The notes under the pieces were generated by a model, which was not told the DNA's origin, searched no databases, and saw only the letters and a list, made by a program, of their open reading frames with translations. A stretch of 5,785 nucleotides of DNA, from positions 116,915 to 122,699 of the forward strand of contig PBHS01000013.1 in NCBI GenBank assembly GCA_002719575.1, given 5' to 3'. Position 1 is the stretch's first letter; every line of letters begins with the position of its first letter. The DNA is from Gammaproteobacteria bacterium (GTDB lineage: Bacteria > Pseudomonadota > Gammaproteobacteria > Pseudomonadales > Pseudohongiellaceae). Made by a program: the position numbers and the translations under genes. Positions 1-5,785 of the stretch are shown piece after piece.

Positions 1-914
1 GATGGCGACGATTGCGCCCTATGTGGATCGTTTATCATCATCGGCCAGCCATCCTGGGTCAGGTCGCCGCTAACAACCCAATTGTTGCTGCCAATATCAT
101 CAAGATCGAAGCGCTTGACTAACTCTGATTCTAGTTCTAGCGCGGCAGCCAACTCCTCGTATGCCGGCAGATCGTTACGAGCGGACGCCAACACAATGTC
201 TTCTGGCTCAAAGCGAATATCCCTCCTGTAAGCGTTATATAATCTCAGGATGTCATTTTGCAGCAGAGAATCGCAGTCAATCATCGGGTCCAGGCTCAAA
301 TCAGGCTCACGAGGGTGGAAGTATTGCAGACCGCGCACTTGCTCTTCCCCGATTGCGCAAACGGCTCTGCCCACGTCCATCTCTAAACCGATATTGCCAA
401 GTAATCCCTGGTGTCTAGAAATGACGACCTCCTCTGTCCAATGCTTTGGTTCTATACCCAGCAATTTGAACGGTAAAGGCAGGTCTTCAGGATTTTTCAT
501 GATCTGATCGATGAAAGCGTTCACTCCGTGGACAAAAGCGCCGATGATGTCTTCACCATTGGGATGGTAGTGCTGCAACTCTTCTCCCATCGCGCCACGG
601 AATTTGAACAATCGGGCACCATGGTCCCTTTCTACCGCCTTAGATCCAAGGATTTCTGCCGTAGTGCCGGTCGCCCTCGCCCGCCAAATTTCAAATTGGA
701 ACAAGCGATCACGGGCTGCGCTGTAGCCTTGAGCAAAGAAAAGGTCGTGCTCGGTTTCAGCGTAGATATGAGAAATCCCCCAATGGTCCTTGAGAATTTC
801 TACACTCTGCTGCAAGCCCTCAACCTCGAGTGTCTGCCGAGTTTGGGCTGAAACAGGGAGCGAACTTAGCAGCAGCAAGAGACAAATTGAAAAGGGGGCG
901 CTTCTTAGTATCAT
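1..914 (-). CDS. Penicillin/cephalosporin/AHL acylase-family precursor (Ntn hydrolase), 3' end cut by the window edge
   Basis: My translation of the minus strand from the ATG at 914-912 stays open for 304 codons to the left edge, so the C-terminal part (most of the beta chain) is missing. Residues 1-23 form a Sec signal peptide: Arg4, a Leu-rich core at 10-19, and a VSA|QT cleavage site, so the enzyme should be exported, probably to the periplasm. The mature start carries the family pattern VEILKDHWGISHIYAETE, followed by FFAQGYSAARDRLFQFEIWR. Ser276 in the motif GSNNWVVSG is the expected autocleavage site and N-terminal nucleophile of the beta chain (Ser1-beta). NDPH at 295-298 puts Asn at beta-20 and His298 at beta-23. 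From family knowledge, His beta-23 is typical of cephalosporin and AHL (PvdQ-type) acylases, whereas penicillin G acylase has Gln there. Expected reaction: hydrolysis of an amide bond of an acylated small molecule; the substrate is not predictable. A GAGGA Shine-Dalgarno (924-920) lies 5 bases before the ATG. The family call is secure. Confidence 0.93.
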   Translation of the reverse strand, partial: MILRSAPFSICLLLLLSSLPVSAQTRQTLEVEGLQQSVEILKDHWGISHIYAETEHDLFFAQGYSAARDRLFQFEIWRARATGTTAEILGSKAVERDHGARLFKFRGAMGEELQHYHPNGEDIIGAFVHGVNAFIDQIMKNPEDLPLPFKLLGIEPKHWTEEVVISRHQGLLGNIGLEMDVGRAVCAIGEEQVRGLQYFHPREPDLSLDPMIDCDSLLQNDILRLYNAYRRDIRFEPEDIVLASARNDLPAYEELAAALELESELVKRFDLDDIGSNNWVVSGDLTQDGWPMMINDPHRAQSSP

Positions 915-946
915 AAGTATCCTCAGTGAGTTGGGGCTAGATCGGA

Positions 947-1351
947 TTAATGATCTGCCAAATTTTTCAATAGCTCCATTGCTTCAGTGGCTTTTTCACG
1001 AGGCACAAAAACATGATCGTGGTAGCGAGCAGCGATGACATTGGCCGGTATCGCGCAGGCAGCCAGCCTGGCGGAGACGACAGCTGTCAGACCGACCGCA
1101 TCAAGACTGGAATGAACTCTAAGTGTGATGCCCTTGAACACCCCGTGGTAGACCAACTCTTCTGCATCCGCCTGCTGCTGGGAAATCAGGACACTTAGCC
1201 CTTCTGATTCGTTGAACGTTGCTAGGGGGTTCAGCCGAGACAGACTCTTAGATGCCGGATTTTCAACTGTACAGAAAACGTAATCCCCTTCAAGCAGCAG
1301 CGGATCCATGTCGATGAGCAATTTAACTAGGTCGGTTTCGCCTGAAGACAT
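947..1351 (-). CDS. Small double-ACT-domain protein (PF10000/DUF2241-like, COG3602 type)
   Basis: This 134-residue soluble protein matches my memory of the ACT_3/ACT_7 family. Residues 1-55 contain the pattern GDYVFCTVENP and then NPLATFNESEGLSVL. Residues 65-130 contain GVFKGITLRVHSSLDAVGL and HDHVFVP (111-117), both hallmarks of the family. ACT domains generally bind amino acids or related small ligands and often regulate enzymes. Members of this stand-alone family have no established ligand that I know of. There is no signal peptide or membrane segment, so it should be cytoplasmic. Its start is supported by AGGA (1362-1359) 7 bases before the ATG. It lies 32 bases upstream of the exported acylase and probably shares its transcript. 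Length is typical for the family and nothing looks broken. A link to acylase product sensing is only a guess. Confidence 0.9.
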   Translation of the reverse strand: MSSGETDLVKLLIDMDPLLLEGDYVFCTVENPASKSLSRLNPLATFNESEGLSVLISQQQADAEELVYHGVFKGITLRVHSSLDAVGLTAVVSARLAACAIPANVIAARYHDHVFVPREKATEAMELLKNLADH

Positions 1352-1493
1352 ATACTCTTCCTATCCTCTGAACGCATTCACTGCCACCAGTTTGAGCGCA
1401 TGAGTCAGCCGAAGGAGCCCGCTCATTATTGTTCTATTCACGCCCGGCGGCAATATTCCCTTTTCTCAATCGCTTCGCGGCTAAGCTGCTGAC

Positions 1494-1521
1494 ATTATCT
1501 GCATTAAGCCGCGGCATTCAA
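1494..1521 (-). promoter_or_regulatory. Candidate sigma70-type promoter for the ACT protein-acylase pair
   Basis: Read on the minus strand, TTGAAT (1521-1516, four of six matches to TTGACA) is separated by 16 bases from GATAAT (1499-1494, five of six matches to TATAAT). Transcription would start near 1487 and leave a leader of roughly 135 bases before the ATG at 1351. The position in a 239-base gap between two otherwise compact blocks makes a promoter here plausible. The match was found by eye and could be chance. I see no convincing rho-independent terminator for the upstream formyltransferase block in the same gap, so read-through remains possible. Confidence 0.4.
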
Positions 1522-1590
1522 AGTTCAATCTTCTGCGCATAAAACGCAAAGACTATCATTCCCTTTTGGGCGCTGTATTCAGGCAATGAT

Positions 1591-2418
1591 TCACCTGGTC
1601 ACCCAATCCTTGCCAACAAACTGCCGCATCACAGTCAGCACTTCATCAGGCTCGTACAGGCGCCAGCCCTGCTCAGCAAATCTCCTCAAGGCTGAATCAC
1701 TTGGAAAACTAAAATAATCGCCGCTTTTATGCTGAGCACTACAATCGAGAGTTTTACCTTTATCCAGCACCTCGACCGCTTCAAGCATACGAGCGCACCC
1801 TAACTCATAGAGCGACAGAACATGCCATAGATACGACCGCTCGGTCTGGACTGAAAAGCGTGTGGTCGTAACGATACTGCCCGTGTCTATCGAACTGTCC
1901 TCAATAAAATGCAGGGTCGTACCGATTTCAGACTCATTATTCAACAAAGCCCAGAATGTAGCCATTACACCCCTATATTCAGGCAACAAACCGGAATGAA
2001 GGTTCAGCACTCCGTGCGTGGGCAGCGAAATAGCTAAATCACGAAGAATTACACCATAGCGTATAGACAGCACTAAATCGGGTTCTGACTCGGCATAACG
2101 CTCGTGTCCGAGAGCATCGTTAATCGCAGTCAGATTGCTCACGCCGCCAAAGATCCACTCTCCCAACTGCTCAAAGCTGAAGAGAGTTTGACCACTGCGC
2201 GCGGGAACCATTTCGCTGGGGTCCAGCAATGGGGCGATCAGACTATTCAATAAATCCTGCTCAACAAATTTCAAATGCTGAAGAGGGGCAGACAGCGGTT
2301 TGCTGCCAACCCGCGAAGAGAGAAACACTGTCACTCGGTGGTCAGCCAATCCGGGAATCAAACGGTTTAGTGCAAAACAACTAGCAAGGTCACGATTAGT
2401 GAGAATGGTAATATTCAT
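1591..2418 (-). CDS. Formyltransferase-fold protein (Formyl_trans_N, methionyl-tRNA formyltransferase-like)
   Basis: This 275-residue protein has the N-terminal catalytic domain of the 10-formyltetrahydrofolate-dependent formyltransferases. It opens with the Rossmann-like strand MNITILTNRD. The active-site block reads VLNLHSGLLPEYRG (137-150) and is followed by IDTGSIV (177-183). Asn139, His141 and Asp178 match the Asn-His-Asp catalytic set known from GART, Fmt and sugar formyltransferases. The protein is shorter than housekeeping Fmt (about 315 residues) and I do not recognise the Fmt C-terminal tRNA-binding domain. Residues 60-110 form a long variable segment before the active site. It is therefore more likely to formylate an amine on a small molecule, sugar or peptide than initiator tRNA. 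A strong AAGGA (2429-2425) lies 6 bases before the ATG, which itself overlaps the stop of the small upstream ORF. The family assignment is strong; the substrate is unknown. Confidence 0.9.
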   Translation of the reverse strand: MNITILTNRDLASCFALNRLIPGLADHRVTVFLSSRVGSKPLSAPLQHLKFVEQDLLNSLIAPLLDPSEMVPARSGQTLFSFEQLGEWIFGGVSNLTAINDALGHERYAESEPDLVLSIRYGVILRDLAISLPTHGVLNLHSGLLPEYRGVMATFWALLNNESEIGTTLHFIEDSSIDTGSIVTTTRFSVQTERSYLWHVLSLYELGCARMLEAVEVLDKGKTLDCSAQHKSGDYFSFPSDSALRRFAEQGWRLYEPDEVLTVMRQFVGKDWVTR

Positions 2419-2594
2419 CTTAGGTCCTTCCCACCACAGTGAGTTGTCAGGATATTGCCGGGCCCTGGCAATTTTGATTCGCCAAACGGCTGAAGCTCAG
2501 GGAACCGAATCATAACGGTTAAATCCTCATCCACCTCAGTCAACTTGTAAACTGAAAGCCGCCTAGAGCGCGCAATCTGTTTGTCACAGCTCAT
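2415..2594 (-). CDS. Predicted 59-residue small protein of unknown function, coupled to both neighbours
   Basis: The ATG at 2594-2592 lies inside the last codons of the ABC ATPase (11-base overlap). The frame stays open through the whole 165-base gap and ends with TGA at 2417-2415, sharing ATGA with the formyltransferase start. Both other minus-strand frames in the gap carry several stops. The predicted protein starts MSCDKQIARSRRLSVYK, a basic N-terminus, followed by an acidic stretch TEVDEDL (19-25), a Pro/Gly-rich part FPELQPFGESKLPGPGN (31-47), and a tail with HCGGKD (52-57). Cysteines are at 3 and 53. There is no signal peptide or membrane segment. I do not recognise a family. No strong Shine-Dalgarno precedes the ATG, so translation would depend on coupling to the ATPase; a shorter version from the internal Met28 or GTG21 is also possible. 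It could be a small partner protein, a peptide substrate, or a chance open frame. Confidence 0.5.
   Translation of the reverse strand: MSCDKQIARSRRLSVYKLTEVDEDLTVMIRFPELQPFGESKLPGPGNILTTHCGGKDLR
2425..2429 (-). promoter_or_regulatory. Ribosome binding site of the formyltransferase
   Basis: AAGGA on the minus strand, 6 bases before the ATG at 2418, fixes the formyltransferase start. It lies inside the last codons of the predicted small ORF (the KDL region), so ribosomes finishing that ORF would terminate directly over this start site. Confidence 0.75.
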
Positions 2595-4101
2595 GTTGGA
2601 TCAAGCTGTAAGTAGACTCTCCGACAGACACGAACTCCAGTCGTTGGTTCATGCAGCTAGGCCACTCTTCAGCAAGGTGACTGACATAAATTAGCCGTGT
2701 GCGAGTCTGACTCGCAATCAGGTCGAGAATTCCCAAAATTAATTGACGGTGGTAATCGTCCAGACCCACACACGGCTCATCTAGGATTAGGACGGCCGGA
2801 CTTTTCACCATCGCACGGGCGAGAAGTATCAGGCGCTGTTGGCCGAAGGACAGCTCATGAAATAGGCGGGACTCAGAGCCGGCCAGACCAAGGCAAGCGA
2901 GCCACTTCTTCGCAACAGCCCAATCCCTGTCAAAGTTGTAATCATAAAGGCCGACTGAGTCGTAGAGACCGCTAACTACAACATCCAGGGCCTTCCAGCC
3001 CTTGACATATTTATTGTGAAGTTCGTTGGACACCAGCCCGAATTGGGACTTGATATCCCATACCGTCTCACCATTTCCTCTCTGCTTTCCAAACAAACGC
3101 ACTTTTTGACCATAAGCCATGTGATTTTCTCCGCAAACCAGACTCAGCAAAGTCGACTTGCCGCATCCATTGGGGCCATCGATCAACGTGTGATGGGAGT
3201 TGGTCATACGCCAGGTAACAGATTCCAGAACCCGTTTATCGCCGTAGTTCGCATGAATATCCTCAAGATCGATAATCACTTCCGATGAGGCGAGTGCCGG
3301 CGCTTCAGGTATTTCAGCGGCCGGAAGACAATCGGGCAATCGCGGGACTCGTCCCGCGCGATCTCGAAAATATTGGCTAACGAGAACGTCTGCAAGACGG
3401 CCCTGCCTCGTCAATACCAGATTTTCAACAAACGCCATATGCGTGGTACCTGGAAGGATGTCACATTGCCGACGACACAACAAAAGGCTGCTGAACCCCT
3501 CCGACGCGCGGTGTGCTTCAATGCAATCTATTATTTGCTGCCGAGATTCTCTGTCGATACTCTCTAAAGGATCGTCGAGTACGACCAGCTTACGCGTTTC
3601 TCCAACTGCTGCGATCAAAGCTCTGCCAATCAGGGCTCGCCTGATCTGGCCTGATGAAAGGAATCGAATCCCGCTATGCAGCAACTTTCCAAGATCGAGC
3701 TGCTCTACTATCGACTCGTGGGCGTCAGGCAAAGCGGCACCAGCAGCAAGGCCCGACTGTAACAGCTGATGCACCGTGGTTCCTGGATCTTCGGCCCGAT
3801 CGCTGTATTCGCTTATATCAAGCCTGTTGTCACGCTGCCAGAGCCGTTGTTGCTCTTCAAAAGATACCATCACGACATCGCGGCGCGGCTTGAGCTCTTC
3901 TCGGTAGGTTACATAGCTACCCGATTCGGGGCGCTTACCGGCGATCAGGCTGGCCAACAAGGTCTTGCCAGATCCATTGCTACCAAAAATGCACCAATGT
4001 TCGCCTTGGCGCAATGAGAAATGAGACACACGCAAATGCGAATGCCGATTAATTCGACAGCTTGCTTGATCAATCCGGAGCAAGCAGTCCTCAGACGTCA
4101 T
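2584..4101 (-). CDS. ModF-like tandem ABC ATPase (two nucleotide-binding domains, no membrane domain)
   Basis: A 505-residue protein with two ABC domains, numbered from the ATG at 4101. Domain 1 has Walker A GSNGSGKT (40-47), signature LSSGQ (148-152) and Walker B LVVLDDP with Asp176/Asp177. Domain 2 has Walker A GPNGCGKS (309-316), signature LSFGQ (417-421), Walker B LILDEP with Asp441/Glu442, and the switch His475 in VSHLAEE. The linker and domain 2 pattern (LFGKQRGNGETVWDIK, then HRLEFV-like MNQRLEFV near the end) resembles E. coli ModF, which has similar length. Domain 1 has Asp for the catalytic Glu and Arg residues where the switch His should be, so it probably binds ATP but hydrolyses poorly. 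No transmembrane segments and no molybdate genes are nearby, so a molybdate role is not supported; it may serve an unlinked permease or act in the cytosol. A TTG at 4122 would add seven residues, but the ATG with AGGA upstream fits better. Confidence 0.9.
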   Translation of the reverse strand: MTSEDCLLRIDQASCRINRHSHLRVSHFSLRQGEHWCIFGSNGSGKTLLASLIAGKRPESGSYVTYREELKPRRDVVMVSFEEQQRLWQRDNRLDISEYSDRAEDPGTTVHQLLQSGLAAGAALPDAHESIVEQLDLGKLLHSGIRFLSSGQIRRALIGRALIAAVGETRKLVVLDDPLESIDRESRQQIIDCIEAHRASEGFSSLLLCRRQCDILPGTTHMAFVENLVLTRQGRLADVLVSQYFRDRAGRVPRLPDCLPAAEIPEAPALASSEVIIDLEDIHANYGDKRVLESVTWRMTNSHHTLIDGPNGCGKSTLLSLVCGENHMAYGQKVRLFGKQRGNGETVWDIKSQFGLVSNELHNKYVKGWKALDVVVSGLYDSVGLYDYNFDRDWAVAKKWLACLGLAGSESRLFHELSFGQQRLILLARAMVKSPAVLILDEPCVGLDDYHRQLILGILDLIASQTRTRLIYVSHLAEEWPSCMNQRLEFVSVGESTYSLIQHEL

Positions 4102-4112
4102 ACTAAGGTGCT

Positions 4113-4116
4113 TCCT
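4113..4116 (-). promoter_or_regulatory. Ribosome binding site supporting the ATG start of the ABC ATPase
   Basis: AGGA (within AGGAAG) on the minus strand ends 11 bases before the ATG at 4101, slightly long but usable. It lies inside the extra codons that a TTG start at 4122 would require, and no comparable motif precedes that TTG, so the ATG is preferred. Confidence 0.5.
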
Positions 4117-4128
4117 GAACAACTGTTG

Positions 4129-4968
4129 TCAAGCGCGCAGGCCGAGACCGCGCAGCAATTTGCCAAAAGCACGAATCGGTAGCGGCCGCGCGCTGTAGTC
4201 CACCGGCAGAGAGAAATCGGGCCGACTGGGGATGCGAAACGGCTTGCGATAGGAAAGTTTACCTGGCCGGCTTTCCATCGGCGTATAGTATTGACAATCC
4301 TCGAAAAAGTAATGGGTGACTTGTGAATGCCTGCTCCGTTCGAAATCCTTACGGGCGGAACCACCATGCAGCAGATTCGCGTGCCAGATGATGGCTTCAC
4401 CTTTTTTAAGTAATCCCAGTTCTGGCTGAAAGCCATGCTCTGCGATGAGATCCTGAATACGCGATTCATAAGTGTGGTAATTCGAGTAACCCGGCGCCAA
4501 ACCTAAATCTTGCATAGAGTAATAGGGCAACTTATGGCTTCCGGGGTAGTAAATTAAGGGCCCATTTTCTGCGTCAATGTCTTCAAGCGCCACCCAGACC
4601 CCTACCATGAACCCGGCAGGAACTGTATGGAAATGTATGCTGTCCGAGTGCGGACGTTGCGACGTGCCCACAGGGAAATTAAGCGTCTGAAAGGGCAATG
4701 GCTCCCGATCCATGAGTATGCGCAAAGCAATTAGCACATTCTTGTGAACAGCCAACTGCCGAACAGCGTCAACCTGCTTCCATCCATCCTGACATCGGGT
4801 GGTCGACAACGGGTTTTCCTCATGTGCTGACCCATAATGCGGCCGAACATCTGCGACTACCCGATCCAACAGTTGCGAGTCGAATTCAAAATCTATTTTC
4901 AGCAGACCTTGATCAGAAAAGGCCTCAAGCTGCTCGCAACTCAACGCAAAACGATCACTATCCATCAT
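4129..4968 (-). CDS. Phytanoyl-CoA dioxygenase (PhyH)-family Fe(II)/2-oxoglutarate oxygenase
   Basis: A 279-residue soluble protein with the double-stranded beta-helix oxygenase pattern of PF05721. The facial triad is visible as His107-X-Asp109 in RPHSDSIHFHTVPAGFM and His201 in WHANLLHGGSARKD. Arg211 or Arg213 in RSRHSQVTHYFF follows at about the spacing expected for the residue that salt-bridges 2-oxoglutarate. Between them, VALEDIDAENGPLIYYPGSHK (127-146) is the conserved PhyH core. The family couples decarboxylation of 2-oxoglutarate to hydroxylation, or sometimes another oxidation, of an organic substrate. PhyH members act on fatty acyl-CoA, amino acids and natural-product scaffolds, so the substrate is open. 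The start ATG overlaps the esterase stop (ATGA at 4968-4965), which indicates translational coupling. A second ATG follows directly. Only a weak GGGA lies upstream. All metal ligands are present, so an active enzyme is expected. The ATPase starts 28 bases after the stop. Confidence 0.92.
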   Translation of the reverse strand: MMDSDRFALSCEQLEAFSDQGLLKIDFEFDSQLLDRVVADVRPHYGSAHEENPLSTTRCQDGWKQVDAVRQLAVHKNVLIALRILMDREPLPFQTLNFPVGTSQRPHSDSIHFHTVPAGFMVGVWVALEDIDAENGPLIYYPGSHKLPYYSMQDLGLAPGYSNYHTYESRIQDLIAEHGFQPELGLLKKGEAIIWHANLLHGGSARKDFERSRHSQVTHYFFEDCQYYTPMESRPGKLSYRKPFRIPSRPDFSLPVDYSARPLPIRAFGKLLRGLGLRA

Positions 4969-5785
4969 GGGCGGTTTCCCAATGCTCTCTGCATGACCTC
5001 ATGCTGGATGCTCATCATGTGACCGATTGATCGTCGCCAATAGTCAGCGTTGTGCCGACCGCGAGATTGCATATAGTCGAACGGAACATCATTGACCATG
5101 AGTATTTGAGCTAATTCTTTAGCCTCTGAAATCAACCCGTCCTCTGTACCGGAATCCAGATAGATATGGGGCATTTTGCTCTTTGGCACTTTATAAATGA
5201 TCGAAAAAGGGTCATAGGCTCGCGCCTGCTCAGGGGTCGAGAAAGCCCTACCCTTCGGATTACGCTCCTGTTGGGTGCTAAATCCAGGAATAGCAATCAG
5301 ATCGGCAATACTTGCATCAGCCTGGGCAAATCGCGCGGAATTTTCTTCCTCCACCGTCCTCGGATTCTCCATTGCACCCACGGTAAGTCGCGCCGCCTGT
5401 GCTCGCGCAAAACTGAGAGCACCACTCGTGCTACCAATCGAAATAAACTGATCGGGATGGCGCAAACCTAGGGCTAACGCTCCAAAGCCGCCCATCGACA
5501 AGCCCGACAAGGCCCGCCCTTGGCGCCGGGCCTCAGTGCGGTAATGCTCGTCTACGTAGCCAACAACGTCCTCAATGATATGATCTTCCCAGTTGTTGGT
5601 CTGGCCCTGTTCGCTGAACGCATAGTTGATATACCAACTGTTGCCTCCATCAGGCAGCACTAAGATAAGATCATTAAGTTTTCTTGCGTAATAAGCCGCT
5701 GACAAACTGCGGCCCCAAACGGTGTAATTCTGCAGATAGCCGTGCAGTAGATATAGCACCGGATATCGCTCGACTGACTCGGCAT
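4965..5785 (-). CDS. Putative esterase, alpha/beta-hydrolase fold (PF00756, antigen 85/feruloyl esterase-like), 5' end outside the window
   Basis: The frame is open to the right edge, giving 272 visible residues beginning AESVERYPVLYLLHGYLQ; the true start and any signal peptide lie outside. The strand-plus-HG motif (VLYLLHG) and the later NWEDHIIEDVVGYVDEHYR are typical of the esterase family that includes antigen 85, feruloyl esterases and S-formylglutathione hydrolase. The nucleophile Ser is in GLSMGGFGAL (codon 5498-5496). The acid is likely Asp in SGTEDGL (codon 5141-5139). The base is His in RGRHNADYW (codon 5054-5052). All three triad members are therefore present and the order is correct. 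The reaction is hydrolysis of an ester or thioester, or acyl transfer; the substrate is unknown. The stop overlaps the dioxygenase ATG, so the two are coupled. A GTG at 5759 could be called as a start but falls inside the conserved first beta strand, so it is not the real one. Confidence 0.92.
   Translation of the reverse strand, partial: AESVERYPVLYLLHGYLQNYTVWGRSLSAAYYARKLNDLILVLPDGGNSWYINYAFSEQGQTNNWEDHIIEDVVGYVDEHYRTEARRQGRALSGLSMGGFGALALGLRHPDQFISIGSTSGALSFARAQAARLTVGAMENPRTVEEENSARFAQADASIADLIAIPGFSTQQERNPKGRAFSTPEQARAYDPFSIIYKVPKSKMPHIYLDSGTEDGLISEAKELAQILMVNDVPFDYMQSRGRHNADYWRRSIGHMMSIQHEVMQRALGNRP

Noticed and set aside
161..851. Plus-strand open frames of 85-107 codons at the left end
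   Set aside because: They lie antisense to the acylase, whose minus-strand frame is continuous and carries clear family motifs; the plus-strand translations show no recognisable domain.
1409..1433. Possible hairpin in TGAGCGGGCTCCTTCGGCTGACTCA as a terminator
   Set aside because: Only the outer four bases pair well; the inner stem does not match and no T-tract follows.
1561..1590. ATCATT/AATGAT inverted repeat just after the formyltransferase stop
   Set aside because: A six-base stem with a loop of about 24 bases and no T-tract is too weak for a terminator call.
2697..4017. Several plus-strand open frames of 64-108 codons across the ATPase
   Set aside because: They are antisense shadows of a well-supported tandem ABC ATPase.
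4102..4122. TTG start adding seven residues to the ABC ATPase
   Set aside because: The ATG at 4101 is the better codon, has AGGA upstream, and domain 1 begins only after it (CLLRIDQ); the extra residues add no recognisable domain sequence.
4098..4469. Minus-strand 123-codon open frame overlapping the dioxygenase
   Set aside because: It is a frame-shifted shadow of the PhyH gene, whose own frame contains the metal ligands.
5757..5759. GTG start for the esterase
   Set aside because: It falls inside the conserved YPVLYLLHG strand and the frame is open to the window edge, so the gene is simply cut by the edge.
5783..5785. ATG on the minus strand at the right edge as an esterase start
   Set aside because: It is in a different frame from the esterase coding frame.
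1..5785. CRISPR array, insertion sequence, tRNA or rRNA
   Set aside because: No spaced repeats, transposase motifs, terminal inverted repeats or tRNA/rRNA-like segments were seen on either strand.

Overview
The window is about 5.8 kb of densely packed DNA in which every supported gene lies on the minus strand, so the biological reading order runs from the right edge to the left edge. Balanced base composition, short gaps, AGGA-type ribosome binding sites and the closest family resemblances (a ModF-type tandem ATPase, a secreted Ntn-hydrolase acylase with a Sec signal peptide, a PF10000-type ACT protein) suggest a Gram-negative proteobacterium, probably a gammaproteobacterium. That placement is an inference from protein families, not a marker-gene result.

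First block (5785 to 1591, minus): a putative esterase of the alpha/beta-hydrolase fold (5' part beyond the right edge), a PhyH-family Fe(II)/2-oxoglutarate dioxygenase, a ModF-like tandem ABC ATPase, a 59-codon small ORF of unknown function, and a formyltransferase. The esterase and dioxygenase share an ATGA overlap. The ATPase starts 28 bases after the dioxygenase stop. The small ORF overlaps the end of the ATPase by 11 bases and shares another ATGA overlap with the formyltransferase. This looks like one translationally coupled operon. The mix of hydroxylating, formylating and ester-cleaving (or acyl-transferring) enzymes resembles a small-molecule tailoring set, but no scaffold-building enzyme, permease or regulator is visible, so the pathway is unknown.

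Spacer (1352-1590): 239 bases with no convincing gene and no clear rho-independent terminator. It holds a sigma70-like promoter candidate pointing leftward and a 10-bp direct repeat on either side of it.

Second block (1351 to 1, minus): a small double-ACT protein followed after 32 bases by a penicillin/cephalosporin/AHL acylase-type precursor. Only about the first 304 codons of the acylase are present. They include a signal peptide, the autoprocessing/nucleophile serine and a histidine at the position used by cephalosporin and AHL acylases. The rest runs off the left edge.

The most notable hidden element is the small ORF at 2594-2415, which fills what would otherwise be an unexplained 165-base gap inside a tight operon.
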